64,000 bases of DNA from Triatoma infestans (GCA_011037195.1 JAAEAF010001519.1:119104-183103), one strand, 5' to 3'; numbered from the stretch's first letter, positions 23,092 to 34,525 are shown. Notes: generated from the letters alone by a model not told the origin. Numbers and translations: made by a program.

Positions 23092-23366
23092 ATGCGAAGT
23101 AAAAATATCCAGCTTTATAGAAAATATATCGATTTTATAAATGTATTAACTGCTACTAAGAGAAAGGCGTATGAAAGTCTTCATTATCACAATAATTATA
23201 GCGACAATTTATGTTCAAACAAACATTGAAATGCTAAATATAATTTTCTCTGATTCACAAACTTTTCTATATTTTTTAATATCACAAATATATTATTTGT
23301 TAATTATTTAATTAAACAATCTCGATTTAGTTTAATTAAACTAATTTTGATTTTTAATTGTTTTAG

Positions 23367-23390
23367 GAAAGAGGAGACGAAGTAGGTGAT
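23367..23390 (+). CDS. Split secreted protein, 24-nt micro-exon (candidate)
   Basis: The acceptor is TAATTGTTTTAG before 23367 and the donor is GAT|GTAAGT after 23390, a consensus donor. The eight codons (ERGDEVGD) are phase 0 at both ends. They continue the acidic end of the previous exon (HDNE). The size is small, so this could arise by chance. However, a strong donor and a good polypyrimidine acceptor exactly one multiple of three apart, in the right phase and orientation, favour a real micro-exon. The next exon, holding the stop codon, was not found. Confidence 0.45.
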
Positions 23391-24581
23391 GTAAGTATAA
23401 ATTAAATTAAATAATAAATATAAAAGAGCAACAAAGATTATTTTAAGTTGATATTCAATTTTTAAAGTTTATGTTGTAGAGAAAATTACCTTTATATTTA
23501 TTATTGCTTCAGTTTGAAACATAATCTAAAATAATGAACACACTGTTGCATTTTATAATTATATAACAATCTATAATATCAGTTTTATTATAGAGCTACA
23601 TCTTTACACCTCCTTATAGCTAGTTTTATTAAAATTAAGAAATTCCCATCTCCACTTAGAGTAGTATCTACATTATTAAAACTATTAAATGGAAATTATT
23701 CGGCACAAAAGAGACTAACGAATTAAAATATTTATGGTTGTAAACAAAATTTATCCCTAGACAAGAAGATAGAGTTATTCATGTTTACAGTTAAAACGAC
23801 GAGTGATCTTTAGGAAGGTTATCCTAGCTGTGTGTGGTTTACCTTATTACATAACTAAAAGCATTAGATACCTAGTGTACTAAAGTAACCTACTTACCTT
23901 CAACATAAACAACTCTTTTTACAGTTATATCTTTTACAGTCTCTAGTACAAATTATTATTATAATCTGTAGACGGCGTTATACATTATTATCGTTGAATC
24001 AATCAGTTCAAATTATCCTAAATAATTCATTGTAGAAATTTAAATTTGGTAATTTTTATGAATATAATTTTTTTGAATGTTAAATAGGGTTTGACCTAAT
24101 ATTAATTAATAGTTGAAATTAATATTCATAATTCTATTAAATTTGAATTAATACCGTCTTTATCGCATTTCTATTAAATACGCAGAAAATAATAAAAAAG
24201 AGTATATAGGTAAATAAAAAAGAAAAAGAAAAGAATATTCGAGAAAAAAGTAAAGTGGCATTTTACATAATCCAGTTTACTGAACGAAAGTTTAAAAAAA
24301 CACACAACTATCGCGTTATATATTTTTTAGGGTTACAGCCAATTTTAAAAAGAATTTAAAACAATTTATTTAAAAAAAAAAAAAACAACAACTAGGAAAT
24401 GTTTCTATTTAATGAATGCAAAGATTACGTTACGAAAAGAGGTTAGTATTTTAGGTTTATTGAAGATAAAAGTTTGACAATATTATTATGTTAGCGGTAT
24501 TATTTTAATTTATTGGTATATTTGTTTTTAAATATGTTAACAAATGCTGTATTTAATAACTTTATATTTTACTTTAATTTT
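23391..24581. other. AT-rich stretch, nothing recognised
   Basis: AT-rich intron or flanking DNA. Nothing recognised. Confidence 0.4.
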
Positions 24582-25996
24582 TACTTTCTCTTACTCCTAG
24601 TAAGAGGAAATGTAATTGTGTCAAATTTTCGATATCGAGTTTTCAACCGGAAGTATCCGTTTTGAGGTCCCCTGAGTCCAGAAAAAAAGTGGTTTTTAGA
24701 AAATGGTCTATGTGTGTGTGTGTGTGTGTGTGTATGTGAACAGTATACCTCAAAAACGAAAAATCGTAGAAAGTTATTCCAAGAAAGATATTCCGTTTAG
24801 GTATCACCATGGGATCCGACAGTGGGTCATCTGTCAAAATTCCACAACCGGAAGTGCCATTTTACTAGTTAATTTTTAATACTTTTTTGCATTTTCTTAA
24901 AAACGGCTCCGACGATTTTCTTGAAACTTTTTATATCAAGTACACATACAAAGAGATACAACTTTTATTTGAAACATTTCGCCAGATAAATTCATTTAAG
25001 AGCAGTTTTGTGGGAGTGAAGGGTGGGGTTAGATTTTCCTCTAAAGTGCTATTTCAGTTTACTATACAATTCTGTCGTATAAATAATATAAATAAAATTA
25101 AATGTACTGTTCAAATTCCAAGTTTGAAAAAAATCGGATGACATTGATTATACAATTCTACTGTAATGACATGGCAGGGTCATAGCAATGTCAAAACCTT
25201 CACAGCACATAACAAAGAAAGAATAATTTATAACTAGTGACCTAGCCGGCTGCTATCTTCAAGGCCGCGGCCAAACAAACAAAACCAAGGGTCAATACTT
25301 TACATCAAAGCAAGCAACGCTAAGGCTGGCCACTGACCTAAATCACTGGTCACCGAAATAACCAAGGTCGCACACTAGGACAGATGTCTTGGTGTGAGTG
25401 TTGCTAACACTAATATATAAACTTCGCCCCATTGGAAGAGGGGATGATTATATGATTATACTTCAGTACGTCTTCAAGATTATTATACGAGCAGCAGTTC
25501 GCGTCTCTATACAGTTTTTATTTCCTTATTTGTGCATCTTAGTTCATTTATTTTAATCATTCTAAATTATTAGTTATTTATCTCCTTATTTATTTCTAAG
25601 TATTTCTTGTTAATAGTTACCATTACTCACGGAAATACAGTCTATTTTTATAAATTCCGTGTTAATAATTCGAGCATTAACTTCCAAAAATCTCTAAACT
25701 AACTTCCGCTCTCTTCAAGACATCCACTACATCTGGTGGTATCACGCTGGGATCAGATCATACGACAAACAATTCCACTACACTACCATCCAAACAAAAT
25801 TAATTAGAAATAAATAAATGACCAAAATTCCGAGTTTCTAGAAAATTAGTAAACCGGAAGTGTGCTTTTACTGAGCAGGTTTTTCAGATTTCGACCAACT
25901 CTGACGAATTTCATTAAATGTTGTACACTAACTCTAAAATTATTTGTCAATTCCAATTTTGATAACTGGAGTAAGAGAAAGTTTTATGAGTGTTTC
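24582..25996 (+). repeat. R-family repeat interrupted by a solo LTR
   Basis: The copy starts ACTTTCTCTTACTCCTAGTA and ends GGAGTAAGAGAAAGTTTTAT, so its ends are inverted copies of ACTTTCTCTTAC. The inside carries family phrases: CCGGAAGTATCCGTTTTGAG, TTTAGAAAATGGTC, CACCATGGGATCCGACAG and AACGGCTCCGACGATTTTC. A solo LTR occupies 25162-25782. Without it the copy would be near 790 bp, close to its neighbours. Confidence 0.7.
25158..25786 (+). mobile_element. 621-bp solo LTR with CTAC duplication
   Basis: The LTR spans 25162-25782, beginning TGTAATGACATGGC and ending CCACTACA, with TGTA...TACA termini. CTAC is duplicated at 25158-25161 and 25783-25786. Joining the flanks gives text that matches the uninterrupted sister copy at about 27235-27258 (ATTCTGGCATCTAAATAATA), which acts as an empty site. 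A TATA-like AATATATAAACTTC (about 25410) and a TTCAGTA initiator-like site (about 25462) set the plus orientation. No internal region remains, so the element was removed by LTR-LTR recombination. Confidence 0.85.
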
Positions 25997-26754
25997 ACAC
26001 CAGATTTTTAATATATATATATATCAATAATTATATCCATTGATATAACCTTAATAATTGAAGTAACCTCAATAACCTTATCCATTGCTGCCTTGATCAA
26101 ATATATACTTATAATCTCAAAAGAATGGAAGTTTTTTAACAATTTAAATCAGCAGTAAGAGAAAGTAAAACTACAACTTTATTCATAGATTTTATGGCAT
26201 AATTGGCACATTATTGCATTATTAAATACGAGCAATACTCACCGCTTTTTCTCTTCCTGCAAATATTATCATTGTCAAAAACATTTCCTTAAAACATCCA
26301 ATATTTACCAAACGTTTACTTGGCCTTGCATTATTATAAATAAAGATGATGCGAATACGCTTGTTTATATAGATGGAACAATTGCAGACACAGTAATCTG
26401 TCTTAGAAAACTTGTTACAGCAGTTTAAATTTAAGCCAAACGCAAAGATCCCCCAATATTTTTCCAGAATAAATGTTTCATATAAAAATCATAGGATCAT
26501 ATCAGTCTATTAAACATTCCAAACATAATAAAACTGATTTTCAAAAAAAATTCCCCCCCCAAAAAAACCTCAGAAATCTGTTCTGAAAAATCGCACTTTC
26601 GGTTAAACAATTTTTTCAAATTTGGAGTTCTAGCAGTGCTTTTAATATACTTCAATAATAAATATCGGACAAACCGTACATGATACTGAAATTGAAATAG
26701 CACTTTAGAGGAAAGCTTAAAAAATTTTGAAAAAATGACAACGTTTTATTTTCC

Positions 26755-27700
26755 TTTTCTCTTACTCCCAGAAAGAGGAAGTGTAATCGTCAAATTTTCG
26801 ATATCGAGTTTTCACCGTAAATATCCGTTTTGAGGTGCCCTGAGCCCAAAAAAGTGGCTTTTAGAAAATGGTGTGTGTTTATGTATGTATGTGAATAGCA
26901 TAGTTCAAAAACGCAAAGTTCAAACTTGATATTCCATTTAGGTATCACCATGGGATCCGACAGAAGGTCAGCGGTCAAAATTCCTCAACCGGAAGTAACA
27001 CTTTACTTAATAATTTTTTTACTTACTTGAGATTTTCTCAAAAATGGCTTCAACGATTTTCTTCAAACTTAGAATGTCAACTACAAATTCAAAGATCGAC
27101 ATGTTTCATTTGAAACATTTCTCTGGAAAAATTCATTTAAGGGCCACTTTTGGGGGCGGAGAGGTGGGGTTAGGTTTTCCTCTAAACTGCTATTTTAGTT
27201 TATGCTATTTATTTATTATTTTTATTATACAATTCTGGCATCTAAATAATATTAATTAGGATTCAATGTGTTATTGAAATTCTGAGTTTGAAAAAAGCGG
27301 ATGACCGGAAATACATTTTTACTGAAATGTATTTTTCAGTTTTTTTTTTTATATTTTCTCAAAAACGGCTCCAATGATTTTCTTCAAACTTGTAATGTGA
27401 ACTACACATCATATAAAGCGCTATAACTTTTATTTGAAACGTTTCTCCTGGTGAAATCATTTAAGGGGGTTTTTATGGGAGGGGTGGGGCTATGTTTTTC
27501 TTTAAAGTGCTATCATAGTTGGTTTTCAGAGAAAATTCGTAAACCGGAAATGCGCTTTTGCTGAACATTTTTTTTTTTCAGTTTTCAACGAACTCCAATG
27601 AATTTCATTGAATTTCGTACACAAACTATAAAATTTGTCAATTATAATTTTGAAAACCGGTGTAAGAGAAAGTTGTGTGAGAGTTGTGTATAAGAGAAAA
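26755..27700 (+). repeat. R-family repeat, long copy with internal units
   Basis: The copy starts TTTCTCTTACTCCCAGAAAG and ends TGTAAGAGAAAGTTGTG. Internally a unit of roughly 300 bases is repeated. Each unit opens with TTTCTCAAAAATGGCTTCAA or TTTCTCAAAAACGGCTCCAA (27026 and 27356), passes CTTTTATTTGAAACGTTTCT and a G-rich GGGGTGGGG patch, and closes near GATGACCGGAAATAC. No coding potential. Confidence 0.7.
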
Positions 27701-27794
27701 TTCTGTCACACCATATTTTTTTTTGTCATGCCTTGCTGATAATGTTATATAATAGAAAAAGGTTTTTGTTCACTAAGTTTTATCAGAAATTGTA

Positions 27795-28760
27795 TTTTCT
27801 CACTCTCTTTCTCTCTTATGGCTTGTAAGAGAAAATATTGCAATCTTGTAAAATTTCCAAAATTAAGTTTTCACCGGAAATATACGATTTGAGGTTTCCT
27901 GTGGTTTTTAGAAAATGTTTTGTGCGTATATGCCTGTATATGAAGGAAATATCACAAAAATGAAAGATCGTAGGGAGCTTAAACTTGATTATTCCTTTTG
28001 GTTACTACAATCACAAATGATATGTAAGTTTTGGTCAAAACCTATCAATCAGAAGTCGTCTTTATTGAATATTTTTTCAAGTTTTTCGAGAATGTCTTAA
28101 AAACCATAAAGCTCCATCGATTTTTCTTTAAAGATTATATTCACCTTTATTTCAAACATTTTTCTAGAACAAATTGATTTTTTTGGAGGGTTCTTGTGGG
28201 TTAAACTTTCTTCCAAAATGCAACTTTAGTACAATGAATGGTTTCACCACCTAACTAATAATAACAATGTACATTACAAGCATTGCTAGAATTTCAAATT
28301 TGAAGAATACAAAGTTTAACCGGAAGTGTGTATTTGCAGAAAAAATTTATGTATCTTTTTGAAATTTGGAAGAAAACTGCTAAAAAGATTAGCTTTAAAT
28401 TTGGCAGCCAAACTTCACACGCATATATAAAATATATAAAACTGCATCACTTTTATTTGAAACATTTTTTCTGAAACAAAATCGATCTTAGCAGGTTCTG
28501 AGGAATTTATGTTACAATATTTGAAATGTTTTTTTTATTTTTTATTTGTTCCATGTTATTGACGTTGTCTTTTGGATTGTAATGTAACTACATTCACTTA
28601 ACTGCTTGCTAAAGGTGCTAATCAACTAAGTACCCCCACCACCTCTCTACATTTGCTAGGGCAACTGAATAACAATATCCAAGTCCAAAATATATTTGTC
28701 AATTTTGTAATTGCATTAAGTAATCTAAGAGAAAGTGGTGTGTGGGTTTCATAAAAGATG
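27795..28760 (+). repeat. R-family repeat copy
   Basis: The copy begins near TCTTTCTCTCTTATGGCTTG and ends near ATCTAAGAGAAAGTGGTGTG. It contains TTTTCACCGGAAATATACG, TTTAGAAAATGTTTTGTG, AACCGGAAGTGTGTATTTGC and TTTTATTTGAAACATTTTTT. It is a third tandemly placed member following 24582 and 26755. Confidence 0.6.
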
Positions 28761-29030
28761 TTTAATCTTTTGAAACGTGAGAAAACAAAATCTTCTAAAG
28801 TCAGAGCCAGTGAATATGCTAACAATTGAGTATACGCTTTTTTTTGTTCTTACTAACTGAAATATGACATACTCAATTCTTAAAATATTTGAGCATTATT
28901 TCGAAACTGTATAAGTATAAACTCATTTTTATTCATAACAACCATCGTTTGATCCGGAGCAATTAATATTAAGTACTGAAAATTATGTAATCTAAGTACT
29001 CTTAAATGTTTTATTAATAATTACTTTTTA

Positions 29031-29184
29031 TCTGGTATTTTATCCGTCATAGCATGCATATTGATTTTGTTCCTGACCGGTTACGGATTTTCATCCATTG
29101 TCAGATCAAATTCACCAAGTTTATGTAGAGAGTTCACTTCAATTGTAGTGTTTCTGTTACACTCACACTTGTTGGTTTGTTGAT
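29031..29184 (+). repeat. Single arm of foldback FB1
   Basis: This is colinear with the left arm of FB1: TCTGGTATTTTATCCGTCAT, TTCCTGACCGGTTACGGATT, CATCCATTGTCAGATC, GTTTCTGTTACACTCACACT and TTGTTGGTTTGTTGAT. No opposite arm follows. Confidence 0.75.
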
Positions 29185-29352
29185 AGTATATATGGGCGGG
29201 AGGTTATAAGGTTATGTTACTATGTACATATATGTGTGTGTTTAATGACAAAATGGAATTATTATAAATTGTGATTAGACATTAGAAAATAGTGTATAAT
29301 AAATAGCATGTTTTGAAGGATACTTTATAATAAATTTTAATAGTGTTGTTAG

Positions 29353-29688
29353 TGTGGGAAGAGAATTAGGAACCGCCCCCCATGCAATATATGTCGGTGT
29401 GGCAACACTGAGTAACACGGGGGGTAACACTGGAGAGCTAAGGGAAGAAGGGTGTGGTTTTGGTTCTTGGCTTGCGTTTTTGAGAAGTTAAGTGTGAAGA
29501 CTAAAAGTAACTGTATTTTTTCATTTTAAGTTGTCAGTTGAAAAGGTGTGTGTTTGTTTTGAGAATTTTAAGTGTGTTAAGATTATAAATAACTTTGTAT
29601 TTACTCATTTTGAGTTGTCAGTTGAAGAGAAAATTAAAATTGAAAGATATTAAGCTATCAGTGTGTTACTTGTAAAGATATCCCCACA
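29353..29688 (+). repeat. Gypsy-1 5' LTR
   Basis: 336 bp, TGTGGGAAGAG to GATATCCCCACA. It differs from the 3' LTR at about 29374, 29384 and 29632 only. An internal near-duplication of 'ttcattttaagttgtcagttgaaaagg' and 'ctcattttgagttgtcagttgaagag' lies about 90 bases apart. Confidence 0.95.
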
Positions 29689-29694
29689 ATATTT

Positions 29695-29712
29695 TGGGGG
29701 CTCGTCCAGCTA
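29695..29712 (+). other. Primer-binding site, tRNA-Pro type
   Basis: TGGGGGCTCGTCC starts six bases inside the 5' LTR edge. It is complementary to the 3' end of tRNA-Pro, the primer of several vertebrate gammaretroviruses and some LTR elements. Thirteen bases match, then the sequence diverges (AGCTA). Confidence 0.75.
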
Positions 29713-29734
29713 CAAGGATATTTTTACTTCTAAC

Positions 29735-30940
29735 ATGGAAAAGTTAAGTAACAGCAAGGTAAATCAACTAAATTTATCAGAATTAAAGAATGAATTATTT
29801 AAACGTAAATTGCCTTATTCAGGAAACAAAAAATTACTCATTGAAAGATTAAAAACGGCTTTAATATTGGAATGTGTTAACCATAATGTTGACGATACTG
29901 ATGAGGATAATGATAATTTTACACGTAGTAATGTTGACACTATTGTGCATGATAAAAAAGTCATTTTCGATAATCGTGAATTTTACACCAAAGCCAATCA
30001 AGATTTTATATCATTTAAAGATATTGAGGAATCTTTGCAAACGTTTAGTGGTGATGATTTGACACACAATGTTAAGCTGTGGATTACAGAGTTTGAGGAT
30101 GCTGCTAACGTTTGTAATTGGAATGACACTAAAAGAGTAATCTATGCACGCAGGTTATTAAAAGGATCAGCAAAATCATTTGTAAGTTATGAAAAATGTT
30201 CGTCTTCCTGGAATGATCTTAAAAATGCACTTATTTCTGAATTTTCTAGTGATTTAAATAGTAAGGAAATTCATTACCAATTAGCCTCTCGTAAAAAGAA
30301 TGTAACTGAAACCTATCATGAGTATTTATACAAAATGCTCGATATCGCTGCACAAGGTAATGTTGAATTAAAAGCAGTATTTGGTTATGTAATTGATGGA
30401 ATACCAGAAAATCCAAATAAAGTGATATTGTATGGTGCCAATGATCTTAAAAGCTTCAGAGAAAAGTTAAGAATATATGAAGACATCTTACGAAATGAGG
30501 TAAAAAAGGTAAGACAATTTTCAAATTTTAAAGCATATAGCCGTAATAATAATAACTATTCTGAGAAAAAAGAAGATTTCCGTGGTAATGTAACTAGATG
30601 TTTTTATTGTGGTGCCAAATCACATAAAACAGATACCTGCCCTAATAAGGCAAGAGGGCCTAGATGTTTTAAGTGTAATAATTTCGGACACATTGCCTCT
30701 GCATGTACATCTCAAAAAGAATTTACAACATCAAATGCTAAGAATACTGTTAATAAAACTGATACTTTTCCAGACGATAAAAAACCCGTTGTCACTTTAA
30801 ATTGTAACCACACTACATTTCAAGCTCTAGTAGATAGTGGTAGTGATTTGTCATTAGTAAGTGAACACGCATATAAACAGATTGGTGCTCCTACGTTAGC
30901 ACCCAGTACAACTTTCTTGGTGTTGGTTCCGCTCTTATGA
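29735..30940 (+). pseudogene. Gypsy-1 gag and start of protease
   Basis: The likely start is ATG 29735 (MEKLSNSKVNQ). An upstream in-frame ATG lies in the LTR and the frame crosses the primer site, so it is less likely. Residues about 10-45 (LNLSELKNELFKRKLP and KKLLIERLKTAL) form a SAP-like helix-extended-loop-helix, a DNA/RNA-binding fold. The capsid-like middle is followed by two CCHC zinc knuckles, CFYCGAKSHKTDTC and CFKCNNFGHIASAC, near nt 30599-30705. The retropepsin motif LVDSGSDLS follows at nt 30829. The frame stops at 30940, within the protease domain. The rest of the protease continues in another frame, so this is a disabling frameshift, not a programmed one. Confidence 0.88.
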
Positions 30941-32379
30941 ATACTATTGGTCAGTTTACAGAAAATGTTACAGTTTTGGGTGAATCTTATCTGATTAATT
31001 TTCATGTAGTTCCAGATGGGTACCTACCACAAAAATATGACATCATATTAGGCATACAGTTTTTTACAGAAAATAGTATCACTATGGAAAGAGGAGTAAT
31101 AAAAGTAAAAAAACTAGACAAAGACGAAAATTTTATATTTTCCATAGACGTCCATCGGACTAATACAGACTTGAATATTGGCTCAGTTGATCCAAAATTA
31201 AAGGAGACCGTTGAATATATGGTACAAACTTATAAGCCTGTTAAGACAAAGGAGGCTAATGTCGAGATGAATATTATATTGTCAGACGATGAACCAGTAA
31301 GTCAGCGGCCTAGAAGATTATCTCCTTTGGAAAAAGAAGATGTTAGCAAGCAATTCGATAAATGGCTCGAAAACAAGATTATTCAACCTAGCACTTCAGA
31401 CTATGCTTCTCCAATTGTGCTCGTTAAAAAGAAAAATGGTGAACGAAGAATTTGTGTTGATTATCGGCAATTGAATAAAAAGATAATCAAAGAACGTTTT
31501 CCATTGCCTCTGATAGAAGATCAAATTGATAGTTTAGAAGGAGCAAAAGTATTTACTACGTTAGACCTCAAGAATGGATTCTTTCATGTGCATGTCAACG
31601 AAAAGAGTCGGAAATACACAGCGTTTGTTGTACCAGATGGTCACTATGAGTTTCTCCGAGTTCCATTTGGGCTTTGTAATTCTCCTGCTGTTTTTCAGAG
31701 GTATGTCCAGAGAATTTTCAGTAATCTTATAAATCGTGGATTAGTGAAGACTTATATCGATGATTGTGTCATACCATCTATAGATGAACAAGAAGGCATA
31801 GAAAGACTACAGTTGGTCTTGCAGGTCTCCAGCGAATATGGCTTGGAATTTAATTGGAAAAAATGCCAATTTCTGCAACGGAGAATCGACTACTTAGGTC
31901 ACGTAATCGAAGATGGCCATGTTAAACCGTCTGAAGCAAAAACGGAAGCAGTTATGAAATTCCGCCGCCCCTGTTGCGCAAAGGAAATTCAGAGTTTTCT
32001 CGGATTGACGGGATACTTCCGCAAGTTCATACCACATTATGCTACTATTGCTCGTCCTTTGTCAGACCTACTGAAAGACAACACACCTTTTCTTTTTGAA
32101 GATAAACAAGAGGAAGCGTTCCAGACGTTACAGAGAATGCTTAGTTCACAGCCTGTTCTAAAGTTATACCGACAAAACGCGAAGACGGAACTCCATACGG
32201 ACGCCTCTAAATTTGGTTTTGGAGCTGTGCTTTTACAGTTGGATGATGTAGACGGTAGGTTCCATCCTACATATTACGCCAGTGGGAAAACATCACCTGC
32301 TGAAGAGAAGTATACTAGCTACGAATTGGAGGTTTTAGCGATATCAAGGCACTCAAGAAGTTTCGTGTCTATTTATTAG
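30937..32379 (+). pseudogene. Gypsy-1 pol: protease end, RT, RNase H start
   Basis: This open frame begins in the middle of the protease (closing IILGIQF motif near nt 31040). It then holds a full reverse transcriptase: PIVLVKKKNGERRICVDYR, FTTLDLKNGFFHVHV, FVVPDGHYEFLRVPFGL and the catalytic YIDD at about nt 31753. The thumb/connection region (FLGLTGYFRKFIPHYA) and the start of RNase H (HTDASKFGFGAVL, nt 32190) follow. The frame is lost near nt 32343 inside RNase H, ending in an aberrant tail. The following frame resumes the expected RNase H sequence at once. The first Met is not a start: this segment was part of a Gag-Pol polyprotein. Confidence 0.9.
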
Positions 32380-32396
32380 GAACACCCTTTAAAATT

Positions 32397-33983
32397 GTGA
32401 CTGACTGCAAAGCATTTGAGATGACAATGAAAAAAACGGAGTTGTGCGTACGTGTAGCCAGGTGGGCTTTACTGTTAGAGGAATTTCAGTATACAATAGA
32501 ACATCGGCCAGGCAAAAGTCTTAAGCACGTTGATTGTTTAAGCCGAATACCATTACCTGTAGTTATGCGAGTAGAAGAAGACCAAGCCGGTATAATAGCC
32601 AGAATTAAACGTTGTCAGCAAGATGACGATTCACTGAAACCGTTTTTTGAAAACCCTACTAGGCAGGATGGATACGCTGTCAAACATGGATTGCTGTATA
32701 AGAACGTTGATGATGACCTACTATTAGTTTTACCAAAAGGAATGCAGATCGATATTATAAGAAAGGCACATGAAAGAGGACATTTCTCAGCCGATAAGAC
32801 GAAAGCCCTGCTACAACGAGAGTACTATTTTCCAAAAATGAGACAGATAATTCAACGAGTTGTTCATAATTGTGTTGACTGCATATTAGCCGAAAAGAAA
32901 TCTGGTAAGCAAGAGGGTTATCTTAATCCTATTGACAAAGGTGATTTACCGTTAGACACTTATCATATTGATCACCTCGGCCCTCTTGGGACTACGAAAA
33001 AAGGATACAATTATATTTTTCTTATAGTTGATGCCTTTACAAAGTTTACATGGCTCTACCCGACGAAATCTGCGGGAACAAGTGAAGTTATTGATAAGTT
33101 GAAACAGCTGGCCGTTATATTCGGAAATCCAAGAAGAATTGTTTCAGATAGAGGGACTGGATTTACATCACACGTCTTTGAAGAATATTGTGAGAGTGAA
33201 TGCATTCAACACATTAAGACTACAACAGGAATACCACGCAGTAATGGGCAGGTGGAACGTATTAATCGCATTGTCGTTCCCCTTTTAATGAAGTTAACAC
33301 CTGAGATAGCTGAATGGTATAAGTATGTGCACATTGTTCAACAGTTTCTTAACTCCACATCCAGTCGCAGTACAGGGGTTTCACCATTCGAAATATTATT
33401 TGGACGAAAAATGAAGCTAAAAGAAGATCTTGAAATTCGAGAATTAATAGAAAAAGAATGCATTTCGATGTTCGAGGACAATAGAAACCAAATAAGAAAT
33501 AGAGCAAAGCAAAACATTTTGAAAATACAAGAAGAAAACAGGCGTAATTTTAATAAAAAACGAAAAGGAGCAAGACAGTACAAAATAGGAGATTTAGTTG
33601 CCATTCAGCGGACGCAACCTGGGACTAAGCTGCAATCAAAATTCTTGGGACCATACCAAATACACTCTGTACAAGGTAAAGACCGTTACGTCGTCCAAAA
33701 AGTAGGTGCTACAGAAGGTCCGCAGATAACAACCTCTGCAGCTGACCATATGAAACCATGGTACAACCCGATCATCGAAGACTACCCAGATGATGGTGAG
33801 GAGACAGATGTAGCAGCAACAGCTAACGATACAGCTGTGCCACAGACCATCGAAGACGCCACAGGCTCCGATCATCATGATCCAGTTTCCGAGGGCGGAA
33901 ACGAAGTCAGGACGGCCGAATGTGGGAAGAGAATTAGGAAGCGCCCCCCCTGCAATATATGTCGGTGTGGCAACACTGAGTAA
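32397..33983 (+). pseudogene. Gypsy-1 pol: RNase H end and integrase
   Basis: This continues the RNase H (TDCKAFEMTM, RWALLLEEFQYTIEHRPG, then HVDCLSRI). Integrase follows: the HHCC zinc domain (HERGHFSADKTKALL, CVDCILAEK), the DDE core (HIDHLGPLG, VSDRGTGFTS and the Glu in GQVERINRIV) and a C-terminal GPY/F-like module (QSKFLGPYQIHSV). The last codons run past 33921, so the stop at 33981-33983 lies inside the 3' LTR. Integrase would insert the cDNA into the genome. The fragment cannot be translated in frame with the upstream pol part because of the break near 32343. Confidence 0.9.
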
Positions 33984-34256
33984 CACGGGGGGTAACACTG
34001 GAGAGCTAAGGGAAGAAGGGTGTGGTTTTGGTTCTTGGCTTGCGTTTTTGAGAAGTTAAGTGTGAAGACTAAAAGTAACTGTATTTTTTCATTTTAAGTT
34101 GTCAGTTGAAAAGGTGTGTGTTTGTTTTGAGAATTTTAAGTGTGTTAAGATTATAAATAACTTTGTATTTACTCATTTTGAGTTGTCAGTTGAAAAGAAA
34201 ATTAAAATTGAAAGATATTAAGCTATCAGTGTGTTACTTGTAAAGATATCCCCACA
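33921..34256 (+). repeat. Gypsy-1 3' LTR
   Basis: 336 bp, identical in length to the 5' LTR with three substitutions. The sequence just before it (GACGGCCGAA) is a poor polypurine tract; a purine-rich GAGGGCGGAAACGAAG lies about 20 bases upstream. Confidence 0.95.
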
Positions 34257-34525
34257 TAATTTAAAATTAAGTGACTTTTATAATGAGGTTTTTTACAATA
34301 TTATGCATTCCAGTCAATATTTCACGCAATATGCATTCACATACCTCATTCACTATCCAAATACGCACATATACTACTTTTTTTTTAATATATATATATA
34401 TATATATAAAACTAGCAGACTTAAAACTAAAATCTGTGTAAGAACTATTTGGTGTAAGTGTAATATTTGCAGTGGTAATTGCGTTTCTGTTGCTATTGTG
34501 GGAAGAGTGTTTTGAATAATGGTTC

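Larger units (their letters stand above)
29353..34256 (+). mobile_element. Gypsy-1 LTR retrotransposon
   Basis: This 4.9-kb element has 336-bp LTRs (TGTGGG...CCCACA), a tRNA-Pro-like primer site and gag-protease-RT-RNase H-integrase in Gypsy (Ty3) order. The LTRs differ at only three positions that I can see, so insertion (or conversion) is recent, yet the coding region has two frameshifts. The flanking four to five bases do not match (GTTAG on the left, TAATT on the right), so a target-site duplication is missing. Confidence 0.92.

Noticed and set aside
34496..34506. TGTGGGAAGAG, same as the Gypsy-1 LTR start
   Set aside because: Only 11 bases match and nothing of the LTR follows; treated as coincidence.
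34231..34515. 94-codon frame starting MLLVKISP
   Set aside because: It starts inside the Gypsy-1 3' LTR and runs into AT-rich DNA; the same start occurs in the 5' LTR.
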